Below are positions 34,751 to 43,399 of a stretch of 64,000 bases of DNA, piece after piece. Location: contig NZ_LFBV01000001.1 in NCBI RefSeq assembly GCF_001905345.1, positions 817,321-881,320 of the forward strand, read 5' to 3'. Position 1 is the first letter of the stretch. Each line of letters opens with the position of its first letter. A program made the position numbers and the translations under genes. The notes beneath the pieces are model-generated. The model was not told where the DNA came from, did not search any database, and saw only the letters and a list, made by a program, of their open reading frames with translations. Source of the DNA: Streptomyces uncialis (GTDB taxonomy: Bacteria; Actinomycetota; Actinomycetes; Streptomycetales; Streptomycetaceae).

Positions 34751-34814
34751 ATCCCGCCTCGCGGCAGATGCGTGTTTTCGTACAACCTTTCGCCCGCCGA
34801 CGCGGTCTTCGCAG

Positions 34815-34928
34815 GTGGAGCCGGTACGGCTCCATGACCGAACCGGGTCGCCGGACACGGGCACGCCCCAGTATTGGGGGGTGGCGTGCCGGGCCGGCGA
34901 GCCGCACAGCACCTGGGGAAAAACACAT
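34815..34928 (+). ncRNA. Structured leader of secreted paralog 3
   Basis: Stem 1 GTGGAGCC/GGCTCCAT (34815-34822, 34828-34835; the last pair is G-U). Stem 2 GGCACGCC/GGCGTGCC (34860-34867, 34883-34890) with the loop region CCAGTATTGGGGGGT, which is CCAGAATTGGGGGGT in paralog 1. Ribosome binding site CTGGGGAA. Confidence 0.5.
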
Positions 34929-35753
34929 ATGCGCACTCGCGCCTCTGCCGCCGTATTGACCGGCGCTCTGGCCCTTTCCGTCCTCGCAGTCCCGGCCGCA
35001 CACGCGTCCGAACGCGACCCCGGCGCCCTCACGCAGTTTGCGGCCCCCGCAGCCGCCGCCACGGGCAAGATCACCAAGGTGACCATCAACGGCGGCAAGA
35101 CCATCGCCGTCGGCACGTCCAAGAAGAAGTTCACCGTCGAGGTCAGCGCGTCGGACAGGAAGGGCGTGACCCTGGCCGTGGCCGCTCTGTATCGCGGCAC
35201 CGTGAACAACCCGTCAGCGGTACTGGTGCCCGTCACGCTGGTCGATCACGACCCGTGCAAGCGCACCGCGACCACGGCCACCTGCAAGTACACCGTCGTG
35301 GCCGACCCGAAGGCCGACCTCGCCAACCAGGACGCGGGAACGTGGAAGGTCCTCGCGGCGGCGATCAGGTTCGAGGCGGACGGCGAGGACAAGACCGTCG
35401 CCGAGAACCTGAACTACAAGAGCGCCAAGGTGGTGCGCGCGGCGAAGCTCACGACCAACGCGACGCCCGAGCCGGTCAAGAAGGGCAAGACCCTCACGAT
35501 CAGCGGCGCGCTCACCCGGGCGAGCTGGGACAACCTCAAGTACAACGGCTTCGCCAGCAACTCGGTGAAGCTCCAGTACAAGAAGAAGGGCGCCGGCGCC
35601 TGGACGACCGTGAAGACGGTCAAGGCCGACAGCCGTGGCACCGTGAAGACCACCGTCAAGGCCTCGGCCGACGGTGACTACCGCTTCACGTACGGCGGTT
35701 CCGGCACCACCGGTTCCGCGACGTCGGTCGCCGACTTCGTGGACGTCCGCTAG
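34929..35753 (+). CDS. Secreted beta-sandwich protein, paralog 3
   Basis: 274 residues from ATG 34929. Signal peptide RTRASAAVLTGALALSVLAV, cleavage near AHA. The N-terminal domain ITKVTINGGKTIAVGTSKKK has the conserved cysteine pair (DPCKRT, ATCKYT) and is close to paralog 2. The C-terminal domain (KLTTNATPEPVKKGKTLTIS through FVDVR) is clearly diverged from the identical pair of paralogs 1 and 2. Downstream 35766-35783 is a GGACCGG/CCGGTCC hairpin. Confidence 0.85.
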   Translation: MRTRASAAVLTGALALSVLAVPAAHASERDPGALTQFAAPAAAATGKITKVTINGGKTIAVGTSKKKFTVEVSASDRKGVTLAVAALYRGTVNNPSAVLVPVTLVDHDPCKRTATTATCKYTVVADPKADLANQDAGTWKVLAAAIRFEADGEDKTVAENLNYKSAKVVRAAKLTTNATPEPVKKGKTLTISGALTRASWDNLKYNGFASNSVKLQYKKKGAGAWTTVKTVKADSRGTVKTTVKASADGDYRFTYGGSGTTGSATSVADFVDVR

Positions 35754-35765
35754 CCGTAGCGCGGG

Positions 35766-35783
35766 GGACCGGTCGCCCGGTCC
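35766..35783 (+). terminator. Short hairpin after paralog 3
   Basis: Perfect 7-bp stem GGACCGG / CCGGTCC with a 4-base loop, followed by TTCC, 13 bp after the stop codon. Confidence 0.55.
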
Positions 35784-35870
35784 TTCCCGAACCTCGCGGG
35801 GGCAGCCCCGCCCGGACGGACCTTCACGGGACCTCTGACCCGTCCGGGCGTGGCGCCCACCGCGTCCCAT

Positions 35871-35971
35871 GGAGTCCACGGACTCCTCATCCAGACCACC
35901 GGGATCCGGTCGACAGCCGCCTGCGGACGGATGTTCCGCAGCCGCCGACCGTCCCGTACCCAGGGGAACGT
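35871..35971 (+). ncRNA. Leader of paralog 4 with two hairpins
   Basis: GGAGTCC/GGACTCC (35871-35877, 35880-35886) and TGCGGA/TCCGCA (35922-35927, 35935-35940), then CAGGGGA before the ATG. The two-hairpin plan recalls the leaders of paralogs 1-3, but the primary sequence is not alignable, so homology is uncertain. Confidence 0.3.
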
Positions 35972-36775
35972 ATGCGCACTCGTGTATTTGCAGGGCTGAC
36001 CACCGGCGCTCTGGCGCTGACCGCACTGACCGGCACCGCCGCCCAGGCCGACGACCGCGCCTCCGCGAGCCGCGCCACCCCGCCGAAGATCACCAAGGTG
36101 ACCGTCAACGGCGGCAAGGACCTCGTGGTCGGCGTCTCCAAGAAGACGTTCACCATCAAGGTCACCGCGAAGGACGACTCGGGCATCTCGATCGCCCTCG
36201 CCGCCCTCTGGCGTGGCGGCACCTCCGCCGACAACCCGCAGACGATCCTCATGCCGGACATCCGCATGGGCGACTGCGTCCAGAGCAGCGACACCACGTC
36301 CACCTGCACGTTGAAGGTCGTCGCCGACCCGAAGTCGCCGGAGGGCCTGTTCGACCTCACCAATGCGGGCGCGGGCAAGTGGCATGTGGCGGTCGCGGCC
36401 GACAGCATCGACGGCGGCTCGGTGGAGCGGCAGAAGTACGCCACCCACCAGGTGAAGCGGGCGGCGAAGCTGACCGCCGACGCGACACCGGAGCCGGTCC
36501 GCCGGGGCGACGCTCTCACCGTCTCGGGCTCCCTGACCCGCGCCGACTGGAACACCCACAAGTACAACGGTGTCGCCAGCAGCGCCGTGAAGCTCCAGTT
36601 CAAGAAGAAGGGCACCAGCACCTGGCGGACCGTGAAGACGGTCAAGGCGGACAGCCGGGGCAAGGTGAGGACCACCACGAAGCCCACGGCCGACGGTGAC
36701 TTCCGCCTCAGCTACCCGGGTACGGCCACCACCGCCGGTGTCACGTCGAAGGCGGACTTCGTCGACGTGCGCTGA
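35972..36775 (+). CDS. Secreted beta-sandwich protein, paralog 4
   Basis: 267 residues from ATG 35972 with CAGGGGA upstream. Signal peptide RTRVFAGLTTGALALTALTG (cleavage near AQA). The domain layout follows paralogs 1-3: N-terminal ITKVTVNGGKDLVVGVSKKT with cysteines in GDCVQS and STCTLK, then a C-terminal Ig-like domain KLTADATPEPVRRGDALTVS to FVDVR. Diverged relative to 1-3, indicating an older duplication. Confidence 0.83.
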   Translation: MRTRVFAGLTTGALALTALTGTAAQADDRASASRATPPKITKVTVNGGKDLVVGVSKKTFTIKVTAKDDSGISIALAALWRGGTSADNPQTILMPDIRMGDCVQSSDTTSTCTLKVVADPKSPEGLFDLTNAGAGKWHVAVAADSIDGGSVERQKYATHQVKRAAKLTADATPEPVRRGDALTVSGSLTRADWNTHKYNGVASSAVKLQFKKKGTSTWRTVKTVKADSRGKVRTTTKPTADGDFRLSYPGTATTAGVTSKADFVDVR

Positions 36776-36786
36776 GTCGCCGGCCT

Positions 36787-36823
36787 CCCGTACGGCGGGG
36801 ACACGACGCCCCCGCCGTACGGG
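36787..36823 (+). terminator. Strong hairpin after paralog 4
   Basis: Perfect 14-bp stem CCCGTACGGCGGGG / CCCCGCCGTACGGG with a 9-base loop, 11 bp after the stop codon. No T-tract. Confidence 0.8.
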
Positions 36824-36914
36824 TTCCCGCCGATCGGAGGGGATGCCCGCGGGACGGGTGCGCACTAGGCTCCAGGAACCCGACCGGGCTCCGGCCGACC
36901 TCCCTGGGGGACCC

Positions 36915-37700
36915 ATGCGTATCCGTGCCGCCGCCACCGCACTCACCGGTGCGCTGGCCCTGACCACGCTGACCGGACCCGCCTCCGGGCCCGTCGCCGC
37001 GGCGCAGGGGCCGGGCGCGAGCACCCGGATCACCGGGGTCGACGTCAACGGCGGCAAGGACATCGTGGTGGGCTCCACCGCGAAGAAGCACTTCACCATG
37101 TCGGTGCGGGCCGAGGACTCCGCCGGGATCCGGGACGCCTACGCGTGGCTGTGGCGCGGGAACAGCGCCGAGCACATCGACGGCATGCTCTACCCCGACA
37201 CCAACGAGGGCTCCTGCGCCGACACGGCACCGGGCGCGGCCGTCTGCACCCTCCGCTTCACCGTCGACCCGACGCTGGACCTCCAGGGGTCCAACCATCT
37301 CGCGGGCGAATGGCAGTTGTACGTGGAGGCCACCGCCCGGGACGACGGGTACGCCTCCGACGACCGCTACCGGACGGTGCGGCTGAAGCGGGCCGCGCGG
37401 CTCGCCACGGACGCGGCGCCCGAGGCCGTGCGGCCGGGCAAGCCGGTCAAGGTCACGGCCGATCTGCGACGTGCCGACTGGAACAAGGGGCGTGACGCCG
37501 CGTACGGGGGGCAGCGGGTGACCCTCCAGCGCAAGGACGGTGGGTCCTGGACCTCCGTGAAGTCGTTGCGGACCGGTGCGGGGGGCGAGGCCACGGTGAC
37601 GGTCCGCCCGACCCGCACCACCACGTACCGCTACACCTACGGCGGCACGTCCACCACCGCGCCGACCACGTCCGCCCCCACCACGGTCGCCGTCCCCTGA
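36915..37700 (+). CDS. Secreted beta-sandwich protein, paralog 5
   Basis: 261 residues from ATG 36915, with CCTGGGGG upstream. Signal peptide RIRAAATALTGALALTTLTG (cleavage near VAAAQG). The N-terminal domain ITGVDVNGGKDIVVGSTAKK and cysteine pair GSCADT/AVCTLR mark the same family. The C-terminal domain (RLATDAAPEAVRPGKPVKVT to the end TTVAVP) lost the VDVR tail of the others and is the most divergent. Array 4 begins right after its stop. Confidence 0.8.
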   Translation: MRIRAAATALTGALALTTLTGPASGPVAAAQGPGASTRITGVDVNGGKDIVVGSTAKKHFTMSVRAEDSAGIRDAYAWLWRGNSAEHIDGMLYPDTNEGSCADTAPGAAVCTLRFTVDPTLDLQGSNHLAGEWQLYVEATARDDGYASDDRYRTVRLKRAARLATDAAPEAVRPGKPVKVTADLRRADWNKGRDAAYGGQRVTLQRKDGGSWTSVKSLRTGAGGEATVTVRPTRTTTYRYTYGGTSTTAPTTSAPTTVAVP

Positions 37701-38142
37701 CAGGTCGCCTTCGCTAGCGCTTCCGAGGTCCGTCCGGCTGGACGTACTTGTCCCCGTGCGGGTACGTCCGTGGGTGCGCAGTTCCCCGCGCCCCTGGATG
37801 CTGCCCCCTTACGGTCGCTCTTCGGGTGCGGGTCGCCCTCGTTTTCGCGCAGTTCCCCGCGCCCCTGAAGGGGCACCCCCTTCCTCCCGCAGGCGCGCTG
37901 CTGCGGGAGGGGGTGGGCGGGAATCTCTGCTCGCAGACTCCGATGCTCTTCAGTAGCTCCGCTGGACGTCGTACTGAGCGTGTCGGATCGAGGACGGAGA
38001 ATCCCGACCGGCACCGACCCGAAGAACCGGCCGGGTGCGCCCCAAAGGGGCGCGGGGAACTGCGCGAAACCACCGAGCGACGGCACAGGAAACAGGTGCG
38101 TCCACCCGGACAGACCTGGGAAGCGCAAGCGAAGGCGACCCG
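37701..38142. repeat. Mosaic inverted repeat array 4
   Basis: Fills the whole convergent gap between two stop codons: begins AGGTCGCCTTCGCTAGCGCT directly after the stop at 37700 and ends AAGCGCAAGCGAAGGCGACC four bases before the stop of the P-type ATPase gene. Two GCGCAGTTCCCCGCG copies on the left, one GGGGCGCGGGGAACTGCGCG on the right, core at about 37,880-38,035 in the same orientation as array 1. Confidence 0.88.
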
Positions 38143-40698
38143 TTACCGGTCGACCCACCTCCACGCTGCCTCCAGCACCCCGCCCGCCACCACCGCGACC
38201 CCCACCGCCCCCCACGGCATCACCGTCCCCACCAGCTTCAGCGCGAAGAAATGCTGGAGCCACGGCACGACAAGCACCAGCAGGAACCCCGCCCCCATCG
38301 CCGCGACCAGCGCCACCCGCCACCACGTGTACGGCCGCGCCACGATCGCGAGCACCCACATCGACACCAGGAACAGCGTCAGCGTCGCCGCGCTGGTCTC
38401 CGCGTCCAGCGCCCCCGCGCCCGTGTAGTGGTGCCGCGCCAGCAGGTACGTGACGAACGTGGCCGTCCCCGTGACGATCCCGCCCGGGATCGCGTACCGC
38501 ATCACCCGCCGGACGAAGTGCGGCCGCGCCCGCTCCCCGTTGGGCGCGAGCGCGAGGAAGAACGCGGGGACCCCGATCGTCAGCGTGGACAGCAGCGTCA
38601 AGTGCCGCGGCAGGAACGGGTACTCGACCTGTGAGCACACCACGAGCACCGCCAGCAGCACTGAGTAGACCGTTTTGACCAGGAACAGCGTCGCGACCCG
38701 CGTGATGTTGCCGATGACCCGGCGGCCTTCCGCCACCACCGAGGGCAGCGTCGCGAAGCTGTTGTTCAGCAGCACGATCTGCGCGACGGCGCGGGCCGCG
38801 TCGGACCCCGACCCCATCGCGACCCCGATGTCCGCGTCCTTGAGCGCGAGGACGTCGTTCACCCCGTCCCCGGTCATCGCGACGGTGTGCCCACGGGACT
38901 GGAGCGCGCCCACCATGTCCCGCTTCTGGCGCGGGGTGACCCGTCCGAAGACGGTGTGCGTGTCGAGCACCTGCGCCATCCGCTCCCGGTCCTCCGGCAG
39001 CGACCTCGCGTCGACCGTGTCCGCCGCCCCCGCGAGCCCCAGCTTCCCGGCGACCGCGCCGACGGACACCGCGTTGTCCCCGGAGATCACCTTGGCCGTG
39101 ACCCCCTGCTCCGCGAAGTAGCGCAGGGTCTCGGCGGCGTCCTGCCGGAGCCGCTGCTCCAGTACGACGAGCGCGGTGGGCAGCGCGTCCGCCGTGACCT
39201 CCGGATCGTCCAGCGGACGGGACACCCGGGCCAGCAGCAGCACCCGCAGCCCGCGTTCGTCCAGCTCCCGCGTCGCCGCCAGCGCCTCGTCGCCCTCCGC
39301 AAGCAGTACATCGGGCGCCCCGAGCAGCCACCCGCTCACCCCCCGCGCCCCGCCCTCCCGCGCCCCGCCCTCCCGCGCCCCGCCCTCCCGCGCCCCGCCC
39401 TGCCCACCGCGACCGTTCCCTGCCCCGCTCCCCCCGTCTCCCTCGCCCCTTCCGTCTCCCTCGCTGCCCTCGCTGCCGTCGCTCCCGCCGCTCCCGTCGG
39501 CCCCGCCCTCCTCGAACCGGGCGCCGCTGTACTTGCGGGCCGACGAGAACGGCAGGGTGTCGAGGCAGGCCCAGCCGCCGTCCCGGGGCGGGGGATACGC
39601 GTCGGCGACCGCCCGCAGGGACGCGTTGGGCCGTGGGTCGGACACCGCGAACGCGCCGAGCACCGAACGGACATGACGCTCGTCGGCACCGCCCAGCGGA
39701 CGCAGCTCCAGCACGTCCATCCCGCCCTCGGTGAGAGTGCCCGTCTTGTCGAGGCAGACGGTGTCCACCCGGGCGAGCCCCTCGATCGCGGGCAGTTCCT
39801 GCACCAGGCACTGCTTGCGGCCGAGCCGGACCACCCCGATCGCGAAGGCCACCGACGTCAGCAGCACCAGCCCCTCGGGCACCATCGGGACGATCCCGCC
39901 GACCGTGCGGGCGATGGAGTTCCGGAAGCCGTTGTCCTTCACGACCAGTTGGCTGATGATCAGCCCGATCGCGGTCGGGACCATCATCCACGTCACGTAC
40001 TTGAGGATGGTCGAGATCCCGGACCGCAGCTCGGAGTGGACGAGCGTGAACCGCGACGCCTCCTCCGCGAGCCGCGCCGCGTACGCCTCCCGGCCGACCT
40101 TCGTCGCGGTGAACGCGCCGCCGCCCGCGACCACGAAGCTCCCGGACAGCACGGGGTCGCCGGGCCGCTTCACCACCGGGTCGGCCTCACCGGTCAGCAG
40201 CGACTCGTCGATCTCCAGCCCGTCCGCCTCGGCGCAGACGCCGTCCACCACGATCTTGTCGCCGGGCCCGGTCTCGATGACGTCCCCGAGCACGAGCTCC
40301 GAGGTGGTGACCGCGACGGCGGCCCCGTCCCGCCGCACCACCGGCCGGGCCTCCCCGATCACCGCGAGCGAGTCCAGGGTTCGCTTGGCCCGCAGTTCCT
40401 GGACGATGCCGATCCCGGTGTTCGCGATGATCACGAAGCCGAAGAGGCTGTCCTGGATGGGTGCGACGATCAGCATGATCACCCAGAGCACACCGATGAT
40501 CGCGTTGAACCGGGTGAAGACGTTCGCCCGCACGATGTCCACGGCCGACCGGCTGCTGCGCGCCGGTACGTCGTTGACCTCGCCACGGGCCACCCGCTCC
40601 GCGACCTGCGCCGAGGTGAGCCCGTGTGCCGGGGGCCCGCCCGGTACGGGGACGGGGTGCACGGGATCGAGTTCGGCACCCGCGTCGATATGCGTCAT
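38143..40698 (-). CDS. P-type cation-transporting ATPase, CtpE-like
   Basis: 851 residues from ATG 40698. P-type ATPase landmarks: actuator motif LLTGE (168-171), membrane PEGL (274-277), phosphorylation site DKTGT (317-321), hinge TGDGVNDVLALKDADIGVAMG-like segment in the later third, and about eight membrane helices. PEGL and overall layout match the HAD-IC group containing mycobacterial CtpE, a calcium-linked pump; Ca2+ as substrate is inference. Residues 397-454 are an unusual Gly/Ser/Glu-rich insertion in the nucleotide-binding domain, including GAREG repeats encoded by a 15-bp tandem repeat. Confidence 0.88.
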   Translation of the reverse strand: MTHIDAGAELDPVHPVPVPGGPPAHGLTSAQVAERVARGEVNDVPARSSRSAVDIVRANVFTRFNAIIGVLWVIMLIVAPIQDSLFGFVIIANTGIGIVQELRAKRTLDSLAVIGEARPVVRRDGAAVAVTTSELVLGDVIETGPGDKIVVDGVCAEADGLEIDESLLTGEADPVVKRPGDPVLSGSFVVAGGGAFTATKVGREAYAARLAEEASRFTLVHSELRSGISTILKYVTWMMVPTAIGLIISQLVVKDNGFRNSIARTVGGIVPMVPEGLVLLTSVAFAIGVVRLGRKQCLVQELPAIEGLARVDTVCLDKTGTLTEGGMDVLELRPLGGADERHVRSVLGAFAVSDPRPNASLRAVADAYPPPRDGGWACLDTLPFSSARKYSGARFEEGGADGSGGSDGSEGSEGDGRGEGDGGSGAGNGRGGQGGAREGGAREGGAREGGARGVSGWLLGAPDVLLAEGDEALAATRELDERGLRVLLLARVSRPLDDPEVTADALPTALVVLEQRLRQDAAETLRYFAEQGVTAKVISGDNAVSVGAVAGKLGLAGAADTVDARSLPEDRERMAQVLDTHTVFGRVTPRQKRDMVGALQSRGHTVAMTGDGVNDVLALKDADIGVAMGSGSDAARAVAQIVLLNNSFATLPSVVAEGRRVIGNITRVATLFLVKTVYSVLLAVLVVCSQVEYPFLPRHLTLLSTLTIGVPAFFLALAPNGERARPHFVRRVMRYAIPGGIVTGTATFVTYLLARHHYTGAGALDAETSAATLTLFLVSMWVLAIVARPYTWWRVALVAAMGAGFLLVLVVPWLQHFFALKLVGTVMPWGAVGVAVVAGGVLEAAWRWVDR
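39346..39401 (-). repeat. 15-bp tandem repeat inside the P-type ATPase gene
   Basis: CGCCCCGCCCTCCCG is repeated three times plus a partial fourth copy. Being a multiple of three, it keeps the frame and encodes repeated GAREG. Confidence 0.9.
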
Positions 40699-40791
40699 GT
40701 TCCGACGGTACGGAAGGAAACGTCCACCACCCGTGAGGAACGCCGGGGCGGATTCCGGCGGCCCGTGGGTCCCGCCGACCCGGTCCGGGGC

Positions 40792-41133
40792 TCAGCCCGC
40801 CGGGCCGCTCCCGCCGCCGGAGGCTCCTTCGCCGGAGGTCCCGTCGGTGGAGGTACCGCCGCCGGCCGCCGCGTCCCGCTTGATCGCGGCGTCCCGCTTG
40901 CGGACGTACCAGATGCCGATCAGTCCGAGTCCGGTCCCCGCGAGACAGGTCCACACCCACCACAGGTGCCCGTGCTCGTCGAACCATCCGTAGAAGGGGA
41001 GCTGCACCAGGAACAGGACGAACCAGAGGATCGTGCCGCCCGTGACGGTGGCGGTCACGGGCCCTTCCAGGGGCTCCGGCGCGTCGTGCTTGAGGGGGCC
41101 CGGCCTGAGGAATCCCGGTGCGCGATCGGTCAT
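40792..41133 (-). CDS. DUF2530 membrane protein
   Basis: 113 residues from ATG 41133. Matches DUF2530: PEPLEGPVTATVTGGTILWF followed by LFLVQLPFYGWFDEHGHLWW and VWTCLAGTGLGLIGIWYVRK, i.e. two membrane helices with a conserved acidic loop. The C-terminus is a Gly/Ser-rich tail, probably disordered. Family role unknown. It is divergent from the purine permease gene and 93 bp from the P-type ATPase start on the same strand, so co-transcription is possible. Confidence 0.87.
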   Translation of the reverse strand: MTDRAPGFLRPGPLKHDAPEPLEGPVTATVTGGTILWFVLFLVQLPFYGWFDEHGHLWWVWTCLAGTGLGLIGIWYVRKRDAAIKRDAAAGGGTSTDGTSGEGASGGGSGPAG

Positions 41134-41250
41134 ACGCCGAGTTTAGGTGAGTCCCGCCCGGGGGCCCTGAACGGGACGGACCGCCGGTCCGGGCGACGGT
41201 CCTGGCGGCCCGGAGGGTTCCCGTACCGCCGTCCGGGCCGACGCCACCGG

Positions 41251-41268
41251 TATCTACGCGCGGAGATA
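41251..41268. promoter_or_regulatory. Near-perfect palindrome upstream of the purine permease
   Basis: TATCTACGCGCGGAGATA equals its own reverse complement at 16 of 18 positions. It lies 84 bp before the permease start and about 118 bp before the divergent DUF2530 gene, a typical operator position. A further small inverted repeat GTAGG-aa-CCTAC lies at 41329-41340, next to the start. Confidence 0.55.
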
Positions 41269-41352
41269 GCGATCATCCATGTCATATGTTCATACTGAAA
41301 CGGTTCCGCTCCGGCCCGTTTCCCTCGTAGGAACCTACAACTGAGGTCCTGT

Positions 41353-42804
41353 ATGTCCCCCTCGGCCACCGCTCAGGTCGACGCGTCCGGAAACTCTCCG
41401 GTCCCCCCGCCGGTCAACGGCATCGACCGTTTCTTCCGGATCTCGGAACGCGGTTCCTCGTTCCCGCGCGAGATCCGCGGCGGTTTCGCCACCTTCTTCG
41501 CGATGGCCTACATCATCGTGCTGAACCCGATCATCCTCGGCAACGCCAAGGACATCCACCAGAATCAGCTCGACAACGCGCAGCTCGTCACCGCGACGGC
41601 GCTCACCGCCGCGTTCACCACCCTGCTGATGGGTGTCATCGGCAACGTCCCGATCGCGCTCGCCGCCGGGCTCGGCGTCAACACCGTCGTCGCGCTCCAG
41701 CTCGCGCCCCGGATGTCCTGGCCCGACGCGATGGGCATGGTCGTCCTCGCGGGTCTCGTGGTGATGCTGCTGGTCGCGTCCGGGCTGCGGGAACGGGTGA
41801 TGAGCGCGGTGCCGCTGGGGCTGCGCAAGGGCATCGCCATCGGTATCGGCCTGTTCATCATGCTCATCGGCCTGGTCGACGCCGGCTTCGTCTCCCGTAT
41901 CCCCGACCTGGCCGAGACGACCGTCCCGCTCCAGCTCGGCGGCGACGGTCACCTCACCGGCTGGCCCGTCCTCGTCTTCGCGCTCGGCGCGCTGCTCACC
42001 CTCGTACTGATCGTGCGCAAGGTGCCCGGCGCGATCCTGATCTCCATCGTCGCCATGACGGGTGTCGCGCTGATCATCGAGGCGGTCGCGAAGGTCCCGT
42101 CCTGGGGCCTGACCACCCCGAAGTGGCCCGGCAATCCGGTCTCCACCCCCGACTTCGGGCTGATCGGCCAGGTCAGCCTGTTCGGCGGGTTCGAGAAGGT
42201 CGGCATCCTCACCGGTGTCCTCTTCGTCTTCACCGTGCTGCTCTCGTGCTTCTTCGACGCGATGGGCACGATCATGGGCGTCGGCGACGAGGCGAAGCTG
42301 ACCGACTCGAAGGGCAACTTCCCCGGGATCAACAAGGTCCTGTTCGTGGACGGTATCGCCGTCGCGGCCGGTGGCGCCTCGTCCTCCTCGGCCACCACCT
42401 GCTTCGTGGAGTCCACGGCCGGGGTCGGTGAGGGCGCGCGCACCGGCTTCGCCAACATGGTCACCGGCGGTCTCTTCACGCTCGCCCTGTTCCTCACCCC
42501 GATCGCCACGATGGTCCCGTCGCAGGCGGCGACCCCGGCGCTGCTCGCGGTCGGGTTCCTGATCATGTCCGGCTCGGTCCGGTCGATCGACTGGAGCGAC
42601 TACACGATCGCGATCCCGGCGTTCGTGACCATGATGATGATGCCGTTCACGTACTCGATCACCAACGGCATCGGCATGGGCTTCATCACCTTCACCGTGC
42701 TGCGGGTGGCCGCGGGCCGGGGCCGTGAGGTGCCCGTCGCGATGTACGCGGTCTCGGCGGTGTTCGTCTTCTACTACCTGATGCCCGGACTCGGGCTCAT
42801 CTGA
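41353..42804 (+). CDS. NCS2/AzgA-family purine permease
   Basis: 483 residues from ATG 41353. AzgA-type features: RGGFATFFAMAYIIVLNPII near the N-terminus, LAAGLGVNTVVALQLAP (the substrate-site helix), GLRKGIAIGIGLFIMLIGLV, DAMGTIMGVGDEAKL and SSSSATTCFVESTAGVGEGA. About twelve to fourteen membrane segments. Proton-coupled uptake of hypoxanthine/guanine/adenine is expected for this group. The preceding palindrome suggests control by a local or purine-responsive repressor; none is encoded adjacent to it. Confidence 0.9.
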   Translation: MSPSATAQVDASGNSPVPPPVNGIDRFFRISERGSSFPREIRGGFATFFAMAYIIVLNPIILGNAKDIHQNQLDNAQLVTATALTAAFTTLLMGVIGNVPIALAAGLGVNTVVALQLAPRMSWPDAMGMVVLAGLVVMLLVASGLRERVMSAVPLGLRKGIAIGIGLFIMLIGLVDAGFVSRIPDLAETTVPLQLGGDGHLTGWPVLVFALGALLTLVLIVRKVPGAILISIVAMTGVALIIEAVAKVPSWGLTTPKWPGNPVSTPDFGLIGQVSLFGGFEKVGILTGVLFVFTVLLSCFFDAMGTIMGVGDEAKLTDSKGNFPGINKVLFVDGIAVAAGGASSSSATTCFVESTAGVGEGARTGFANMVTGGLFTLALFLTPIATMVPSQAATPALLAVGFLIMSGSVRSIDWSDYTIAIPAFVTMMMMPFTYSITNGIGMGFITFTVLRVAAGRGREVPVAMYAVSAVFVFYYLMPGLGLI

Positions 42805-43291
42805 CCGGGACACCGGCCGGTCGGCCGCTGCCGGGGGCCGTCGCGTCACGCGACGGCCCTTCGGCGTTCCCGGGCGCGGACCCGGGGCCGGACGCGCGGG
42901 CCGGGTCCGCCGGGCCGGTCAGGCCCATGAGGTCCGCCGGGTGCGCCGGGTCGCTCGGGGCCGCCGGGTCGGTGGCGGACGCGGCGCGCAGGGCCGTCAT
43001 GCTCAGGGTGCCCGTACCGGCGACGGTCGTCCCGGTCGCGGCCCTGCTGAGCGGGACCGTTTCCCCGTCCGGGCCGCCGTGTCCCGCGGGCTCCCCGGCC
43101 GTGTCCCCGTCGGCGCCCGCGTAGAACCGTTCCGTCTCCTCCACCGCGGACTGGAACCGTTCGTCGAAGTCGTCGCGGACCAGTGTCCCGATCACATAGT
43201 CCTGGACGCTCATCCCCCGCTTCGCGGCATGACCCCGGAGCCGTTCCAGCAGCTCGCCGTCCACCCGCAGGCTCAGCACATGTGTCCCCAT
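42797..43291 (-). CDS. Ribbon-helix-helix-like protein with long disordered tail
   Basis: 164 residues from ATG 43291. The first 55 residues have the pattern of a ribbon-helix-helix DNA-binding or antitoxin-like domain: VLSLRVDGELLERLRGHAAK followed by RGMSVQDYVIGTLVRDDFDE. The C-terminal 100 residues are Ala/Gly/Pro-rich and probably disordered. No toxin gene lies beside it, so a classical toxin-antitoxin pair is not supported. Its stop overlaps the permease 3' end by eight bases (convergent). Confidence 0.72.
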   Translation of the reverse strand: MGTHVLSLRVDGELLERLRGHAAKRGMSVQDYVIGTLVRDDFDERFQSAVEETERFYAGADGDTAGEPAGHGGPDGETVPLSRAATGTTVAGTGTLSMTALRAASATDPAAPSDPAHPADLMGLTGPADPARASGPGSAPGNAEGPSRDATAPGSGRPAGVPVR

Positions 43292-43399
43292 GGGTACGAG
43301 GGTCCCGGGCGGCGGCGGTATTTTGTATCACTTTCCGCTCAGGGCTCACTCGTACGGGTGATGATCGGTCCGGGTGCGGTGGATCACGGTTTAACGGGT

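Noticed and set aside
33600..34930. c-di-AMP (ydaO) riboswitch before the secreted paralogs
   Set aside because: Only short GAACCG-like similarities; the characteristic pseudosymmetric core with its conserved purine-rich loops is not present.
42797..43291. Toxin-antitoxin module based on the ribbon-helix-helix protein
   Set aside because: No toxin-like gene is next to it; both neighbours are larger, unrelated genes.
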